This document shows, in pieces, positions 36,422 through 47,891 of a stretch of 64,000 nucleotides of DNA. The translations under genes and the position numbers were made by a program. The stretch spans positions 1,114,501 to 1,178,500 of the forward strand of contig JACSYO010001703.1 in assembly GCA_016806645.1 (NCBI GenBank), in the 5' to 3' direction. Position 1 is the stretch's first letter; each line of letters opens with the position of its first letter. This DNA is from Ophiodon elongatus. Taxonomy: Eukaryota > Chordata > Actinopteri > Perciformes > Hexagrammidae. A model generated the notes under the pieces. That model was not told the origin of the DNA. It was given only the letters and a program-made list of their open reading frames with translations, and made no database searches.

Positions 36422-37799
36422 CTGTAAATATACAGCTGCACTGTGAGGGAGGCTGGGGAGGACCAGGACAGCTCTCGGTCTTCTACAGCTTTTCCTGCAA
36501 CACACATACATTTCCAGCTGGTCAGCAAAAAGGTGGGAAGCTGGATAGAAACACAGAAATTACCTAATAATCATCTTTCTTTTATGTATTGTTGACCTAT
36601 TAACGTCACACGATATTATGGATTTGGTATGCATACATTAATACTAGTACTAATAACAATAAGAGCAACATTACAGATAAATGACAGGAATGCCAAATGA
36701 GAGGAATGTTGCAAATTCTCAACTTGCTAATAAAAAAAGAGCTCAGGTTTAGAATGACGCGAACGCCTCATTGATCAAACCAAAAGAGCAAAACGTTGCA
36801 GGCCAAACACTCTTAATGTCCCGGTCGTCACGTCTCACACTAACGTCACCTTTTAGTTGGTTAGCTTCACCGGTTGATGAAAAAACAATGGACAATAGAA
36901 TGGCTTTACTTGCTAACATAACCAACAATACAAACCACGCACAAGTAAAACATGACGATAACTCACAAAAGCCGACGGAGCCAAAGAGGCAGGTGAAGAC
37001 AATTCATTTTACACATTGCAGAAAATTTAATAAAAGAAAGACTGTGACAAAACCTTCGATTTAAGGCTGTGTCCCAGGGCTGGTAACTGTTAGCTAACGC
37101 TGGCTAGCCAGCAAGCTAACAAACTCACTAACGCTAGCTTGCTAGCTTGTGTTGACTTTTTGTTACGTTACTTGCTGTAGTGGGTAACTCCAGATAAAAG
37201 CCCAATACACAGCGTACATCGATATTAAAGTTGACTCCACATATGTACTGACGAACACAACAGCTTTGATACTATAAAACAAAGACTTAACATACTTGAC
37301 AGACGCTGAGCCGACGTTTAACTTAGCCAATCAGCTTCCAGACAGGAAGAATTGGAGTTGTCAAAGCTGCATATTTCTGTCCCTTTCAACTCAAATCCAT
37401 CACTTAACGGTAATAATGTCTATTAAAACTTCCCTAAATGTCGCGAAGAAGTGTTGCGCATCATTTCGCTGTTGAACAATCCGCTTTAACAACAAAGTCT
37501 CTCTGTGAACACATCAGTTTGACCCCAGCAGTAAAAACAATACGATTTCCGGCGTCTCCAATCCTTCAGAATAAAATCATAATTTCCTCAAATCTAAACT
37601 GACTACAAAACGTAGAATTTACAAAAACGAGAACAAAACAAACAAGAACCAAACAATGATGAACATACAGGATACACATTGTGGAGGAAACAGAAAGTTG
37701 GAAAGTTGGGAATATACAAAATATTCTGTGAAGGGATTTGGATGAATATTGTGACAAGTACAGTAGGGGTAATAACACACTACAAAAACACTCTGTTAC

Positions 37800-37985
37800 A
37801 AATAAAGGAATCCTCTGTTGCTCTCCTGGTTTTTTCCTTTTTTCCCCCTTTACGTTTTTTTGGGGGGGAGTTTTTCCTTTTCCGATGTGAGGGTCCTTGA
37901 GACGCAATGTCTTATGCTGTACAGATTGTAAAGCACTCTGAGGCAAATTTGTGATTTGGGGCTATACAAATAAATTGTAAAAGTA
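37800..37985 (+). mobile_element. LINE-type 3' tail fragment
   Basis: Shares CTCTGTTGCTCTCCTG, the T- and G-run middle, ACAGATTGTAAAGC and GGGCTATACA with 10300-10480 in the same order. It ends AATAAATTG without the expanded TTGAA tail. Confidence 0.65.
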
Positions 37986-38944
37986 GTAACATGTCCACGG
38001 TGACTTTTATATCATTAAATGTATTTAACCCATATGCATTACTGTAAAATCTGAATTTTAGTGTTGTAGTTGGTTGAGGTGGAGCTCATTTCGATTTAAT
38101 GATTTTTCCCATAAATCGATTGATTTGGTTTGTAAAAACAGTTAAAAAAAAAAGTGAGAAATGTTCCACAATTGCCCAGAGCCCACTGTGACACTTTCAC
38201 AATATTTTTATATTTAGTCCAACCAACAGTCCAGACGTCAACAGTATTACTAATATATTACAATAACAAACATTATTGAAAGAAAAACAGCAAATCTACA
38301 CATTTGTGAAGCCGGATCATGACATTGTTTACATGCAAAATTACCTCAAATATCAAAATAGTCCAGAATTAATTTTCAGTCAATTGACTAATTGTTTCAG
38401 CTGTACTTGTAGAAACTGCTAGGTAGTTTAATTTATAAGAACACTTCATATTTATAAAGGCTTTGTATGTTTTGTATTCCAAAATCTTAATTTGTAAAGG
38501 AACTAAAGCTGTCATGAAGTTAAAGTAAAGCAAAAGGTACAGTATTTCCAAAAGTGTTGGAAATGTAGTCGAGGAGAAATAGAAAGTGCTATGAAAAGAA
38601 AACTAAATAAAGAAGAGGTGCCTACAATTTATACTAAGTACAATACTTGAGTAAAAGTATTTAGTTAAATAGTGACATAGGCCAACATACAGTCCAATCC
38701 AACAGTAATTACTAACTTTTTTCCCAATGGATATCTACAGAACTCAATGTAAATGTTCAACTATTATATACTATTCTTAGATGACATTCCAGATTTCACG
38801 AAATTATATTCTTCACTATCTGAGTCAAATAAGACAGTGTTATTAACTGCATCTTAATTGAGGGTGAATACCACTGTTACAAATTAAAGTTTGGATACAT
38901 GACAGGCTTTTTTATGTTTGGTATTATTTTCGGGAGCATATACA

Positions 38945-39445
38945 TTCCCAGAGTCCTATGTTTCCAAGGTCCCATGTTCCCAGGGTCATATGTTCCCAGG
39001 GTCCTGTGTTTCTACGGTCCTATGTTCCCAGGATCCTATGTTTCCAAGGTCCCATGTTCCCAGGGTCATATGTTCCCGGGGTCCTGTGTTTCTAAGGTCC
39101 TATGTTCCCAGGATCCTATGTTTCCATGGTCATATGTTCCCAGGGTCATATGTTTCCAAGGTCCTATGTTCCCAGGGTCGTATGTTCAGGTTCTCAAAAT
39201 CGTACTTATTTTAAAACCCAACCCACTTTATTTTCCTAACCTAGTTTTGTTGCCTTAACCTAAGTGATGAGTTGACCAGACCAAGTATGTGACAAGTTAG
39301 GAATAAGAATGGGTTGGGGAACATAGGACCCTAGTAGAGCACAAATGTAGAACTGGGGAACATAGGATCCTGGGAACATAGAACCCTTTGTGATATTTCC
39401 ATTATGTGCCATATACATCCTGGAAACATGGGACCATTGGAACAC
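38945..39445. repeat. 15-bp minisatellite that switches strand
   Basis: From 38945 to 39190 about 16 copies of a 15-bp unit (TATGTTCCCAGGGTC with CCA AGG and CTA CGG variants) run on the plus strand. After a 120-bp spacer, the reverse complement of the unit (GGAACATAGGACCCT) appears in at least six copies at 39318-39445. The spacer edges also mirror each other (AACCCAACCCA near 39218, TGGGTTGGGG near 39310). Confidence 0.85.
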
Positions 39446-39707
39446 AGCAAAGTCCCCTTCTTTTATTTTGTTCTGTTTTGTCTTCACTATATAGTTAACA
39501 ATATTTACTCATGATGCTCCCCGTGTTGAAAACTGTACTTCCGGTCATATATATACCAATTAAAGAACGTTTATGTCCAAACAAAAGCCCCCTTTATAGA
39601 GTTTCCTCATCCTTCCACCTTTTAAGAACATTATAAATAAATGTGCAACAGTTCAATTAAAGTTGCTTGTTTATCAAAAGATGTGTGTTATGTCATGTGC
39701 TATCTGG

Positions 39708-39870
39708 TGTGGCAGTAGCTCAGTGGGAAGCTGAGCATGTCTGGATCTAGTGTCCACACAGACCAAGCACGGACTGCGCTGCCCACTGCTCCTGGTAGCT
39801 ACGATGGCTTGAATGCAGAGGCTAAACTCCTCTGGATGCTGTGCTGTACAAGTGTACCAAGAATATTGAG
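39708..39870 (+). mobile_element. SINE-like fragment with Pol III A-box-like start
   Basis: Begins GGTGTGGCAGTAGCTCAGTG, which contains an A-box-like TAGCTCAGTGGG, but no B box (GGTTCGA) follows. The later part (CACTGCTCCTGGTAGCTACG, AATGCAGAGGCTAAA) resembles 3' parts of common fish SINEs. Probably an internally deleted copy. Confidence 0.5.
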
Positions 39871-40108
39871 CCTAAGGCTGTACAGAGGTGCTGCTAATAT
39901 AGGCCGCCATATAGGGTGCTAACTTGAGCGGTCAACTCATGCCACGGTCCTCATTGATATCTAGTCCACCAGAATGAAACGAGCTGACATTTGTTTTATT
40001 TTTAAGGCTCATGTGGCATACATCCGGTCTTATTCCGTTAACTCTGGGTGACTTGATTCCGATTGACTTCGGTGTTATTTGTTGCAGCGCTGCTTCCGCG
40101 TGTGTCAC

Positions 40109-43100
40109 ATGGCCGGTCCACACGGAAGAGGCAGCATCATGGAGCGCGGAGCGAGCAGCGGCGACCGGTCCACCACGAGAGAGCGCCTCGACTCTCTGAC
40201 TGATGCGTACAGATGTTTTCTGATAGGATCATGTCCCAGCCAAAGTGCTTCGGATGTGGCTTGCCTGATATCTTCCGGGGTGTGTGGACTTGGCCCCGGT
40301 GACAGCGGCGTGGAGCTGACCTGCCTCACGTTGACTCTGGTGGAGAGGATTACGTCCAACCTGGCGTCTCGGAGCCTGTCTCCAGCAGCTACGTCTTACT
40401 GCGTGGAGGTCCTGGCGGTGTTGTTTCAGGACATGGATCTCATGTCACACCTGGTGAGTCCCCCCCCTCTCCTCGGGCTGACTAAAAAACACTAATGCAT
40501 TTTAACAACATACGCGTTTTCTGAAAGGATTACTTTTCCACAGATTCACCAGTTCCAGACTGAGGACCTGATCATCTCACATCTAGCTGCAAAGACTGTA
40601 TCAACGTGTGTTTTCTATCAGCTCCACCAGTCTGTGAGTTCTCTGGGCTGCAGTCTGGGTTCCTAGGAAACCTCATCATCTAGTTATTTTATAATTGGTG
40701 AACTGTCTTTCAGCACAGCAGCTTTTCAGCTGCTTCATCCGTCCTAATTACAAAACAGTTTTAGTTCTAGATCCATAACATGCTAAAACAACAAAGAGAT
40801 GCAAAACAACTGCAAAGAGACACAAAGAGACTCACACCAACTATGAAAAGGGGCAAAACAAACACAAAATGGCTACAAAGACACACAAAGCAACAGTAAA
40901 AAGAGGCTAAACCACTATCTGTGTGTCTTACTTTGGGTCTGGAAGCTGCCCCACACATTTGAACACGGACAAGAAAGACCCGTGTCAGGGGAGGACGGGG
41001 TAGTAGTGTTTACAGGGAAACAAAACAACCAACTGGAAGTGAGCTGGTCAGCAGTGATTAACAGCAGTTATTTGATCAATACTAGCTTCATATAATATGA
41101 CATATTATACTATGTTCCAACATTATCTGTGTATAATATATACTTTCATTTCTCAGGATACGATCAGTGCTGTCTGGCAGCAGAAGTGTGTGCAGGCATT
41201 TTACAGCTCAGCCCCCGGTCCGGAATTGGATGCTTGTCTGTGGTCACTGACTGAAGTCTTAAAAAGACTTCTTAAAGGAGCTCATCAAGGTAAAACCAGC
41301 TACGTTTGTCATTTCACACTGGGAGCAGAAACCGTCTGTTCATTTAGTGACAGGCAAATAACTGTGTTGGTCACAGCTGAACATCATGTCCATGAGCCAG
41401 CAGAAGCTCAGATATCCTCTGCTCGATGTTCCTCTGATCCAGGATCGTCTGTGCATCGCAGTCATTGCTATCTCCCAAAAACTAGGACACTGATTCATGG
41501 AATTTGTTGTCCAGGAAGAGTATTGAAAATGCAGACAATCAACCGTTTCAATGAAATTCCATCGCTAGCTTGGTTCCATCTTTACTTCCTGAGAGCTGAT
41601 ATCATTCCGATACACTGGAAATCAACTGGGACACATTTGGAATGTTTACGTTTACAACTGTGAATTGGTCTATTGCCCAGTCGATACAGGATTTTTAAGG
41701 CCGATACCAATATTTGAGAGTTTAAAAATAAAAATAACTAACCGCAAAAACACCAGTTCAATTCCAGCTGGGGACCTGTGTTGCATGTCATGCTTCCCTT
41801 TCTCTACCCAAATATACTGTGGGCTTCGTCCCTGTGAACTGTCCAATAAAAGTCAAAATGCCAAAAAATAATCTCAAAAAGCAGTAATTCCTGCTGCATG
41901 GTTGGCCTTTTTCATGAATTAATTAAAGGAATACTCCACCGACACAATGATCATTTGTATATCATTTGATCACCCTGTGTTATCCTGAATTATTTAAGAA
42001 CAATGGAAAAACTATATCAAAACATGCATTTACAAACTCACACGACTCGTGCAGTCTAATCCAAGTCTCATTATCCAACTGTATGCGCAATACTTCTCAA
42101 ACGCTAACCTGACGGGCCAGATGGTTTGTAACATTTTAGAATCCAGCGGCCGTGCAAGGTAACCCAAACACATGCCTCCTCACTAAAATCTTCCTCTGTA
42201 AAACTTGTGGCCTTCCAGTGCAAGCGTGGGACTGTTTCTGTGGAAGTGTTTCAAATAGGCTGGCTTTAGTAAAGATGCATGTGTTTGTGAAGCAGTGAGC
42301 ATACAACTCGATAAATGAGACTTGGATTATACAGCACGAGTAGTTTAGAGTTTGTAAACGGATGTTTTCATATAGTTTTGCTGTTGTTAAAAGGCCGTGG
42401 AGGCATCCGAGAAGTTTTCTCAAGAAGTCAAGGTAACACGGGGTGAGTCATCGATGTAAAGATGGTCATTTGAGGGGTGAAGTATTCCTTTAAAAGATTG
42501 TTCAATTATGAAAACCATAGCATGCAAATGAGTTTCTACGCTGACTAAGAGCAACAGGAAGGAAGAATGGAGCAGCAGCCCAGGTTTCTTGCAGTGATCC
42601 TTGTGTGTCTGATCTCTCATTCTGAATGTATGTATTTCCTTCCAACAGACATCCTTGGGAAACTTCTGGCAGCTCTTGACTTCAGCCTGAGTGCTTTATG
42701 CTCAAAGTTTCTCCCTGAAGAGCGAAAAGAGGGAACACCGTGTTTGGTGGATCTTCCTAGCAGCAGATGCTGGGGAACAACCTTGTGTCTCCTGCTGGAC
42801 CTGCTGGAGGTGCTGACTGCATCCAGTTTGAGATGTGGAGCTGGTGTCTGTCTGAAGAGTCAGAGAATAACCCACATTCACGCCTCAGCACTGCTGACAA
42901 CAGTCAGCTGCTCATCACAGTACTTTGTCAAAAAGCGAGCGCTGCTGCTTCTGAAGAGAGCGGTGCTGCAGAAGGCAGGAGAGGACTGGGCTTTAGGAGA
43001 AGTGCTGTTCACTGGGCTGAGATACAAGCACTTCCACGCTGATATGAACATGCTGGCTCACAGTGTGTTAACAGCAGTGGCTACTGATTGGTTGCAGACT

Positions 43101-46001
43101 GTCCAAGTGGAGTCTGCCTCTTTCTTTGGGGGGACCAGACGTGTCAGAGGTGAGGATGGCCAGAGACCAGACTGTGTGACGCTGAGAGCTGTCAGCCTGC
43201 TTCTTCTCAAGTCCATGGAGCTTCACATCCAAACAGCTGGGGCAACAGGTGAGAATCCATGATGGAAACACAGTATATGTTGTATGTATTGTGTTCAATT
43301 ATGGATTGATGTCACATGAGAACAGTTTGAAGGAGTTGGTGCTGAGTTTGAATAGAACTTTAATGCAAAGTGTCAAGACGTTTTGATTTAAAGTGGCATA
43401 AGTTGCTTAATTTCTTTTGACGCAGGCTATAAAACCAAAACGGTAATCAGAAAGATGCTAAAACACTGAGTAGAGCTGAGGGCAACGGCAAACGGTGATA
43501 TTCCTCCGTGGGTTCATTAGTATTAGCAATATTTACCACGTTACACTCTGTCAATTGACCCAGTGTTAATATAGAAATGCAAAACTGCACCTCCCACGGT
43601 GTGAAAGTGAAATTTAAGGTTGTGAATTGAAATAAAACAATTTTGAGTTTCGGCAACAAAACGTCTTGGTTGGGTAACTGAAAAGAGTGTGGTTTAGGTT
43701 AAAATAAGTGTTATTTACATAACTTGGCATTAGTTTAAGGTATAAAATGCAACAGTTTACTAAAAAACAATGTATAGACTGATACAAAAGTAATGCCTCT
43801 CAATCCACTAGAAGTGTGGAGTGGTATCTCTTTCCTTCTTATTTTGCTGTATTTGGTCAGCATTCGGGCCTCACGTGGAGTCGTAACCCCCGGCCAGTAA
43901 GCAGGTTTTTTTTGTCATGCCCCTCGGTGTACGGCGGCTCACAGGCCTGATGCAGGCAGGACAGAGAGAGCAGACACACAGGAGGCTGCCATGGGCTGCA
44001 TTCATTCAAAATCCAGCACCTTACAGCAGGTTTGTGAGGAGATGTGGATCTGTTTTATTTATGGTTTAGAACGTAACTAACGTGAAACAATGATAAAATA
44101 TTGGTTTATTCTGTCTCTCTGTCTCTTTCTGTCTGTCTCTTTCTCTCTGTCTCGTTCTCTCTGTCCCTCTTTGTCTGTCTCTCTCTTTCTAGCTCGCTCA
44201 TTGAGCCAAGAGGAGGAGCTAATGTAAAATGCTGTTTACAAAGGCGAGCGATAATGTGGTGACATGTCATACCTTTTAAGTTTTCCTTCAGTAGTGCAGT
44301 AAGAAGAGGAATTGTGGACACTCTCTATTACAGCATTTCCACAGCAGGGGGCACTCATCATGAGTTGAGTGGTTTGCTGATGCCTCATTGTGTTCCGTCA
44401 CAGCAGGAGTGGACAGTGCCGCAGAGGTCTATGGGTATCTGCAGAGTCTGTGGGGCTTCCTGAGGCGGTGGAGTGTCCAGCTGACTGAGGTCACTCACCG
44501 CTGCTGCTGGGTCAGCCTGCTGTTTGGGGACCAGGACGACGACATGATGGAGGCAGCCAAAGCTTTGTTTTCCATATTCCTCCATCACAGGTACAAAAGT
44601 AACATTTGTGTAATTTATTTTCATCAACATGACATACAAACAAAATGAATTGGGGTTAAAAGGGTTTGGCTGATTACTTTTAAAATGGGACCATATGACT
44701 GTGTGTAGGATTTGAAGGTGGAGCAACAAAAAGACAATAAGGCTCTCTGAACATGATCAGAAGTCTGAGCCCAGAGCATAGTGCAGAGGGAAAGTCACCC
44801 ACTTGAACCGATGTGAATGGTAAATGGAGCATATGTTCAGAGGATAAGGGGTAAACCTTAAAGGGTAAAAAAATATTTGAACTTGGACCTTATTTTTCCA
44901 CGTTGTTCTGTCTTAGTTTTTCAAATTGGTCCAGTATTGAATGTTGTTGACTGTAATGTGTTATTATGAGTGCACCCTCCCTCAATACTGGAACAGTTTC
45001 AGAAATGACTGTCCCTATTAGTCACTTAGAAACAAAAACATTGGAAAATAGAATCCAGGTTGGGAAAAAAAACAAGTAAACCTTTAACACCTGCAATCAA
45101 TCAGAGAGGAGGAACAGTGAAACCATGTGGTGCAGTCCAGGAGAGCCAGGTATCATGTTATCAAAAGGGGCTAACTGAACTGCTTGTTTCTGCCTGCAGA
45201 CAGTGTTCTGGGTTGGATGACTCTGCTGTGTTGGAGGCAGCCTGTGCCTCTGGCTGTAACCCTCACTGCCACTTCCTGCTTCTGCTTCAGAGCATCTCCT
45301 TCGACCACAGCATCCTCCTTGACTTCCTCATCTCCACTGAAACCTGCTTTCTAGAGTACTTTGTGCGGTACCTCAAGTACCTCAGAGCTGACTGGCGGGG
45401 CTTCACTACAGCATGTGGAAGAATCAGCATGCCAGACTGTCATCGTTCACTGCAGCAGTCACTAACTGACTCAGGTGGTGGTGACGTGTTGAAGGTGACC
45501 TATAGAGGTGAGCCTGATCGAGTAGAAGACAGCTCCTGTGTCCTGCCCACAGGTGTTATTTCCCCAGTGGGAACCATCCGTTTGGCTGCTGGGTTTCACC
45601 TTGTCGAGTACGATAGCTCTGACCAGTCTGATCCAGAGAGCATGGAGGTTTCACAGGAGGAACCAGGGACGTCCGTATGTGAGAAAAGTAGATTTAGTGC
45701 CTTGGAAGTGAAACAAGAGATAAGTGGACCACCTGTACCTATCAGGCAAAAACAATATGAGTCATGGGTCTCGAAACCTATGTCCACACTGGAAAGAAGA
45801 CCGGAAGGGCCATCGCTGCAGAGTGAGCAAACGTCATGTCCAACCATGTCGGGACAGCGGACCTGTGAAACATTAGCCAGAGCAGGTCTCTGCATGTCAG
45901 AGCTCAGAGAGGTGGTGACGAGGCTGCAGACAAAGAAACTCTTCCCATACAACCCTTCCTCACTCTTAAAGCTCTTAGCACAAGTAGAGAACTGTTCCTA
46001 G
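40109..46001 (+). CDS. lins1: LINS1, protein Lines homolog 1 (6 coding exons)
   Basis: Coding exons are 40109-40453, 40544-40633, 41157-41289, 42649-43248, 44407-44590 and 45200-46001. They join in frame to 2154 nt, 717 aa (human LINS1 is about 757). The long helical middle (exon 4, for example ILGKLLAALDFSLSALCSKF) and exon 6 up to about RADWRGF are the Lines N-terminal domain. The acidic, poorly conserved linker that follows ends in a Lines C-terminal domain around LARAGLCMSELREVVTRLQ and KKLFPYNPSSLLKLL. The Drosophila relative acts in segment-polarity (Wingless) patterning; human mutations cause intellectual disability; the molecular role is unresolved. The start is the first in-frame ATG; a second at 40139 with a purine at -3 is an alternative. 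Exon 5 has a tandem NAGNAG acceptor, so an exon starting at 44404 (one extra Ala) is equally legal. Intron 3 contains a 563-bp foldback element. The neighbour ASB7 is divergent, as in human. Confidence 0.93.
41927..42489. mobile_element. 563-bp foldback element, TTAA-flanked, in LINS1 intron 3
   Basis: Flanked by TTAA (41923-41926 and 42490-42493). Ends are AGGAATACTCCACC and, on the other strand, AGGAATACTTCACC. Similarity between the two halves continues inward for well over 100 bases (for instance AATCCAAGTCTCATT at 42059-42073 against its complement near 42314-42328), so it is a long inverted repeat. No transposase frame is present. Confidence 0.82.
43640..43720 (-). repeat. Dispersed repeat, TTGGTTAGGTTTAGG family
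   Basis: Contains GGCAACAAAACGTCTTGGTT and TTTAGGTTAAAATAAG, matching the copy at about 28330-28400 in order and orientation. It lies in LINS1 intron 4. Confidence 0.55.
44108..44192 (+). repeat. CTGT/CTCT pyrimidine microsatellite
   Basis: Imperfect CT, CTGT and CTTT repeats in LINS1 intron 4. Confidence 0.85.
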
Positions 46002-46022
46002 CAATCACGTCTGGTACATTTC

Positions 46023-46028
46023 AATAAA
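46023..46028 (+). terminator. LINS1 polyadenylation signal
   Basis: A canonical AATAAA lies 22 bases after the LINS1 stop codon. It implies a very short 3' UTR if used; later signals cannot be excluded. Confidence 0.55.
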
Positions 46029-46497
46029 TGATAAAGATAAATCAAATATGTTTCGTGAAGCTAAATCTAAGTGGTCCAGTGTCTGTTAGTCCTCCCATTG
46101 GGTTTACGGCATGTCCAGGCTGTTTTCTTGTCTTCCATCCGGAGGACGACAGACTACTACTTCTACTACAAGCTTAATAATCCCTGAAGGGGAAATTCGC
46201 AGTTTTTACACATGCACAGGTCCGAAATACACACGTGCACAAACGGGACCCATAGACATACATCCATGTTTGTAATGTCGGAATAAAAGGAAACTCCATA
46301 AAAACATAGAAGAGCGTAGGCCTACAGTATGTGCTGGTGTTATGTCGACTACGGTTTCCCTGTCGAGACCTGAATGAACCCTAACCCACGAGGGGGCGCT
46401 ATTATTTTAACTGGAAGGAAACACTAGTTGACAGGGGAACAGAATTCAACATAACACTGGAGCTCAGGCTCAATTGAACCCTGGTAACTTTATTTTT

Positions 46498-46529
46498 ATA
46501 CATACATACATACATACATACATACATAA
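46498..46529 (+). repeat. CATA tetranucleotide microsatellite
   Basis: About eight CATA repeats after LINS1. Confidence 0.93.
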
Positions 46530-47009
46530 GTTACTGTTCCTACCGCTCAAACTGAACCATCGGCACATGTTTTTTCAGTGAAGTATAAACAAAACTCTTG
46601 CATGTCCATTGTGTGTAAGTGGAGCGGCTGAGTTGTATAGTAGACATCACTACACACTTCTGATGAAGTCAGGTCTCTAGTGCTGTGTCTCCTTCATCTC
46701 ATTATCAGGTGCAAAGCTGTAATGGGCTCATTTGTCCCCTAAACATGATGGTTGGTGAGAACCACAGTGGTTGCTGTTCCCCCCAGAAGCCACAAGGGGG
46801 AAAACAACAAAAAGGGAATTCTTTGCTTTACACAAAGTATTTTTTCCAGTTTTACAAGAGAAAACCCTCCAAAGATAAAGACTAACTGGTTGTTTTAGCA
46901 TATTTATATCTGGTTGACTTCCCCACCACCATCAAAGAGTAGTTCACACATGTAAGAAGAGGACATATTAATATAAAATTATGGATTCTTTCTGCCCCTC
47001 CACATTTAA

Positions 47010-47291
47010 ATGGTAAATGGTCCTGTACTTGTATAGCGCTTTTCTAGTCTTCCGACCACTCAAAGTGCTTTAACACTACATGACATCATTCACACACTGA
47101 TGGGAGGGGCTAAGGTGCCACCTGCCCATCAGGAGTAGCTACCATTTTACACCGTAGGCACAGCTATGGGAGACATTTGGGGTTAAGTCTCTTGCCCAAG
47201 GACACATTGATATGGACTAGCGGAGCCGGGGATCGAACCGCTGATCCTCTGATTAAAGGACGACCCTGCTCACCACTAAGCCACAGTCGCC
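47010..47291 (-). mobile_element. tRNA-derived SINE with 7-bp target duplication
   Basis: On the minus strand the head (47291 downward) has a Pol III A box (TGGCTTAGTGGTGAGCAGG) and a B box (GGTTCGATCCC at about 47230-47240), the layout of a tRNA gene. It is followed by a body ending in AT-rich sequence near 47010. The 7-mer CATTTAA occurs on both sides (47003-47009 and 47292-47298), a likely target-site duplication. The anticodon arm does not fold into a proper tRNA, so this is a SINE and not a tRNA gene. Confidence 0.8.
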
Positions 47292-47323
47292 CATTTAACC
47301 AGTCATTCCAAAACTTGTTTTAA

Positions 47324-47640
47324 AGGAACAGTTCACCTCAAAATCAAAAATACATTTCTCCTCTTACCTGTAATGTTATTTATCGGTCTAGATTGTTTTG
47401 GTGTGAGTTGCTGAGTGTTGGAGATATCGGCCGTAGAAAGTCATGACCCCACATGAAACTCCTCCCGAGGTCTGTGAATTATCATGAGGAACCGAATCAT
47501 GATTTCTGGAAAGAGACATTACTACTCAGTTTTTCAAATGTATTTTTGTTGGTGCTTTTTGCACCACAAGCTGAGTGCCATCTTATCATCCTTATTAGCT
47601 GATGGAGTTTGAAGTGCCACTGCAACCCGGCCCCAGGTAA
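47324..47640 (+). mobile_element. Partial TTAA-type element
   Basis: Preceded by TTAA (47320-47323) and beginning AGGAACAGTTCACCTCAAAA. It shares its first nine bases with the element family at 51403 but then diverges. No matching right terminus was found, so it is 5' only or rearranged; the right edge is approximate. Confidence 0.55.
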
Positions 47641-47891
47641 GAGGAAGAAGATGCATGGATGGAGTTTGCCCAGTTATCGTCATGTGACCTGATTATGGAA
47701 CTTCAGTCATGTGGTCAACAGGCTGTTAAACCTGCATGTAGAACTTCTAGTTCTACTAGTAATAACACAGTCAATATGCTCCAGCAGTGATGCTCAATAG
47801 TCAAATAGAATCACTACTGTGGTAATGTGTCAGTCACCATGTGAGGTGGTAAGATGTTCAACAGTAGAGCAGATTGTTGGATGCTTATATA

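Larger units (their letters stand above)
34530..40108. other. Divergent spacer between ASB7 and LINS1
   Basis: About 5.6 kb separates the two start codons, and promoters and 5' noncoding exons of both genes should lie here. No further coding exon is recognised. It holds a nested palindromic stretch built from GCTAGC-type words at 37090-37150, a LINE-type 3' tail (37800-37985), a strand-switching 15-bp minisatellite (38945-39445) and a SINE-like fragment (39708-39870). The last 170 bases before LINS1 are relatively CpG-bearing and are the best promoter candidate for LINS1. Confidence 0.6.

Noticed and set aside
38899..39258. Two overlapping frames rich in PGSYV and SKVPCSQ repeats
   Set aside because: Both come from the 15-bp minisatellite, whose length keeps any open frame open; no start context or homology.
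41097..41663. A 188-residue plus-strand frame
   Set aside because: Only 41157-41289 is LINS1 exon 3; the rest is read-through into introns on each side.
45060..45199. Upstream part of the 313-residue frame that ends LINS1
   Set aside because: It is intron; the acceptor tgcctgcag ending at 45199 joins exon 5 in frame and fits the conserved protein.
47220..47291. Possible tRNA gene on the minus strand
   Set aside because: A and B boxes are present but the arms do not fold as a tRNA and the sequence continues as a SINE body with target duplication.
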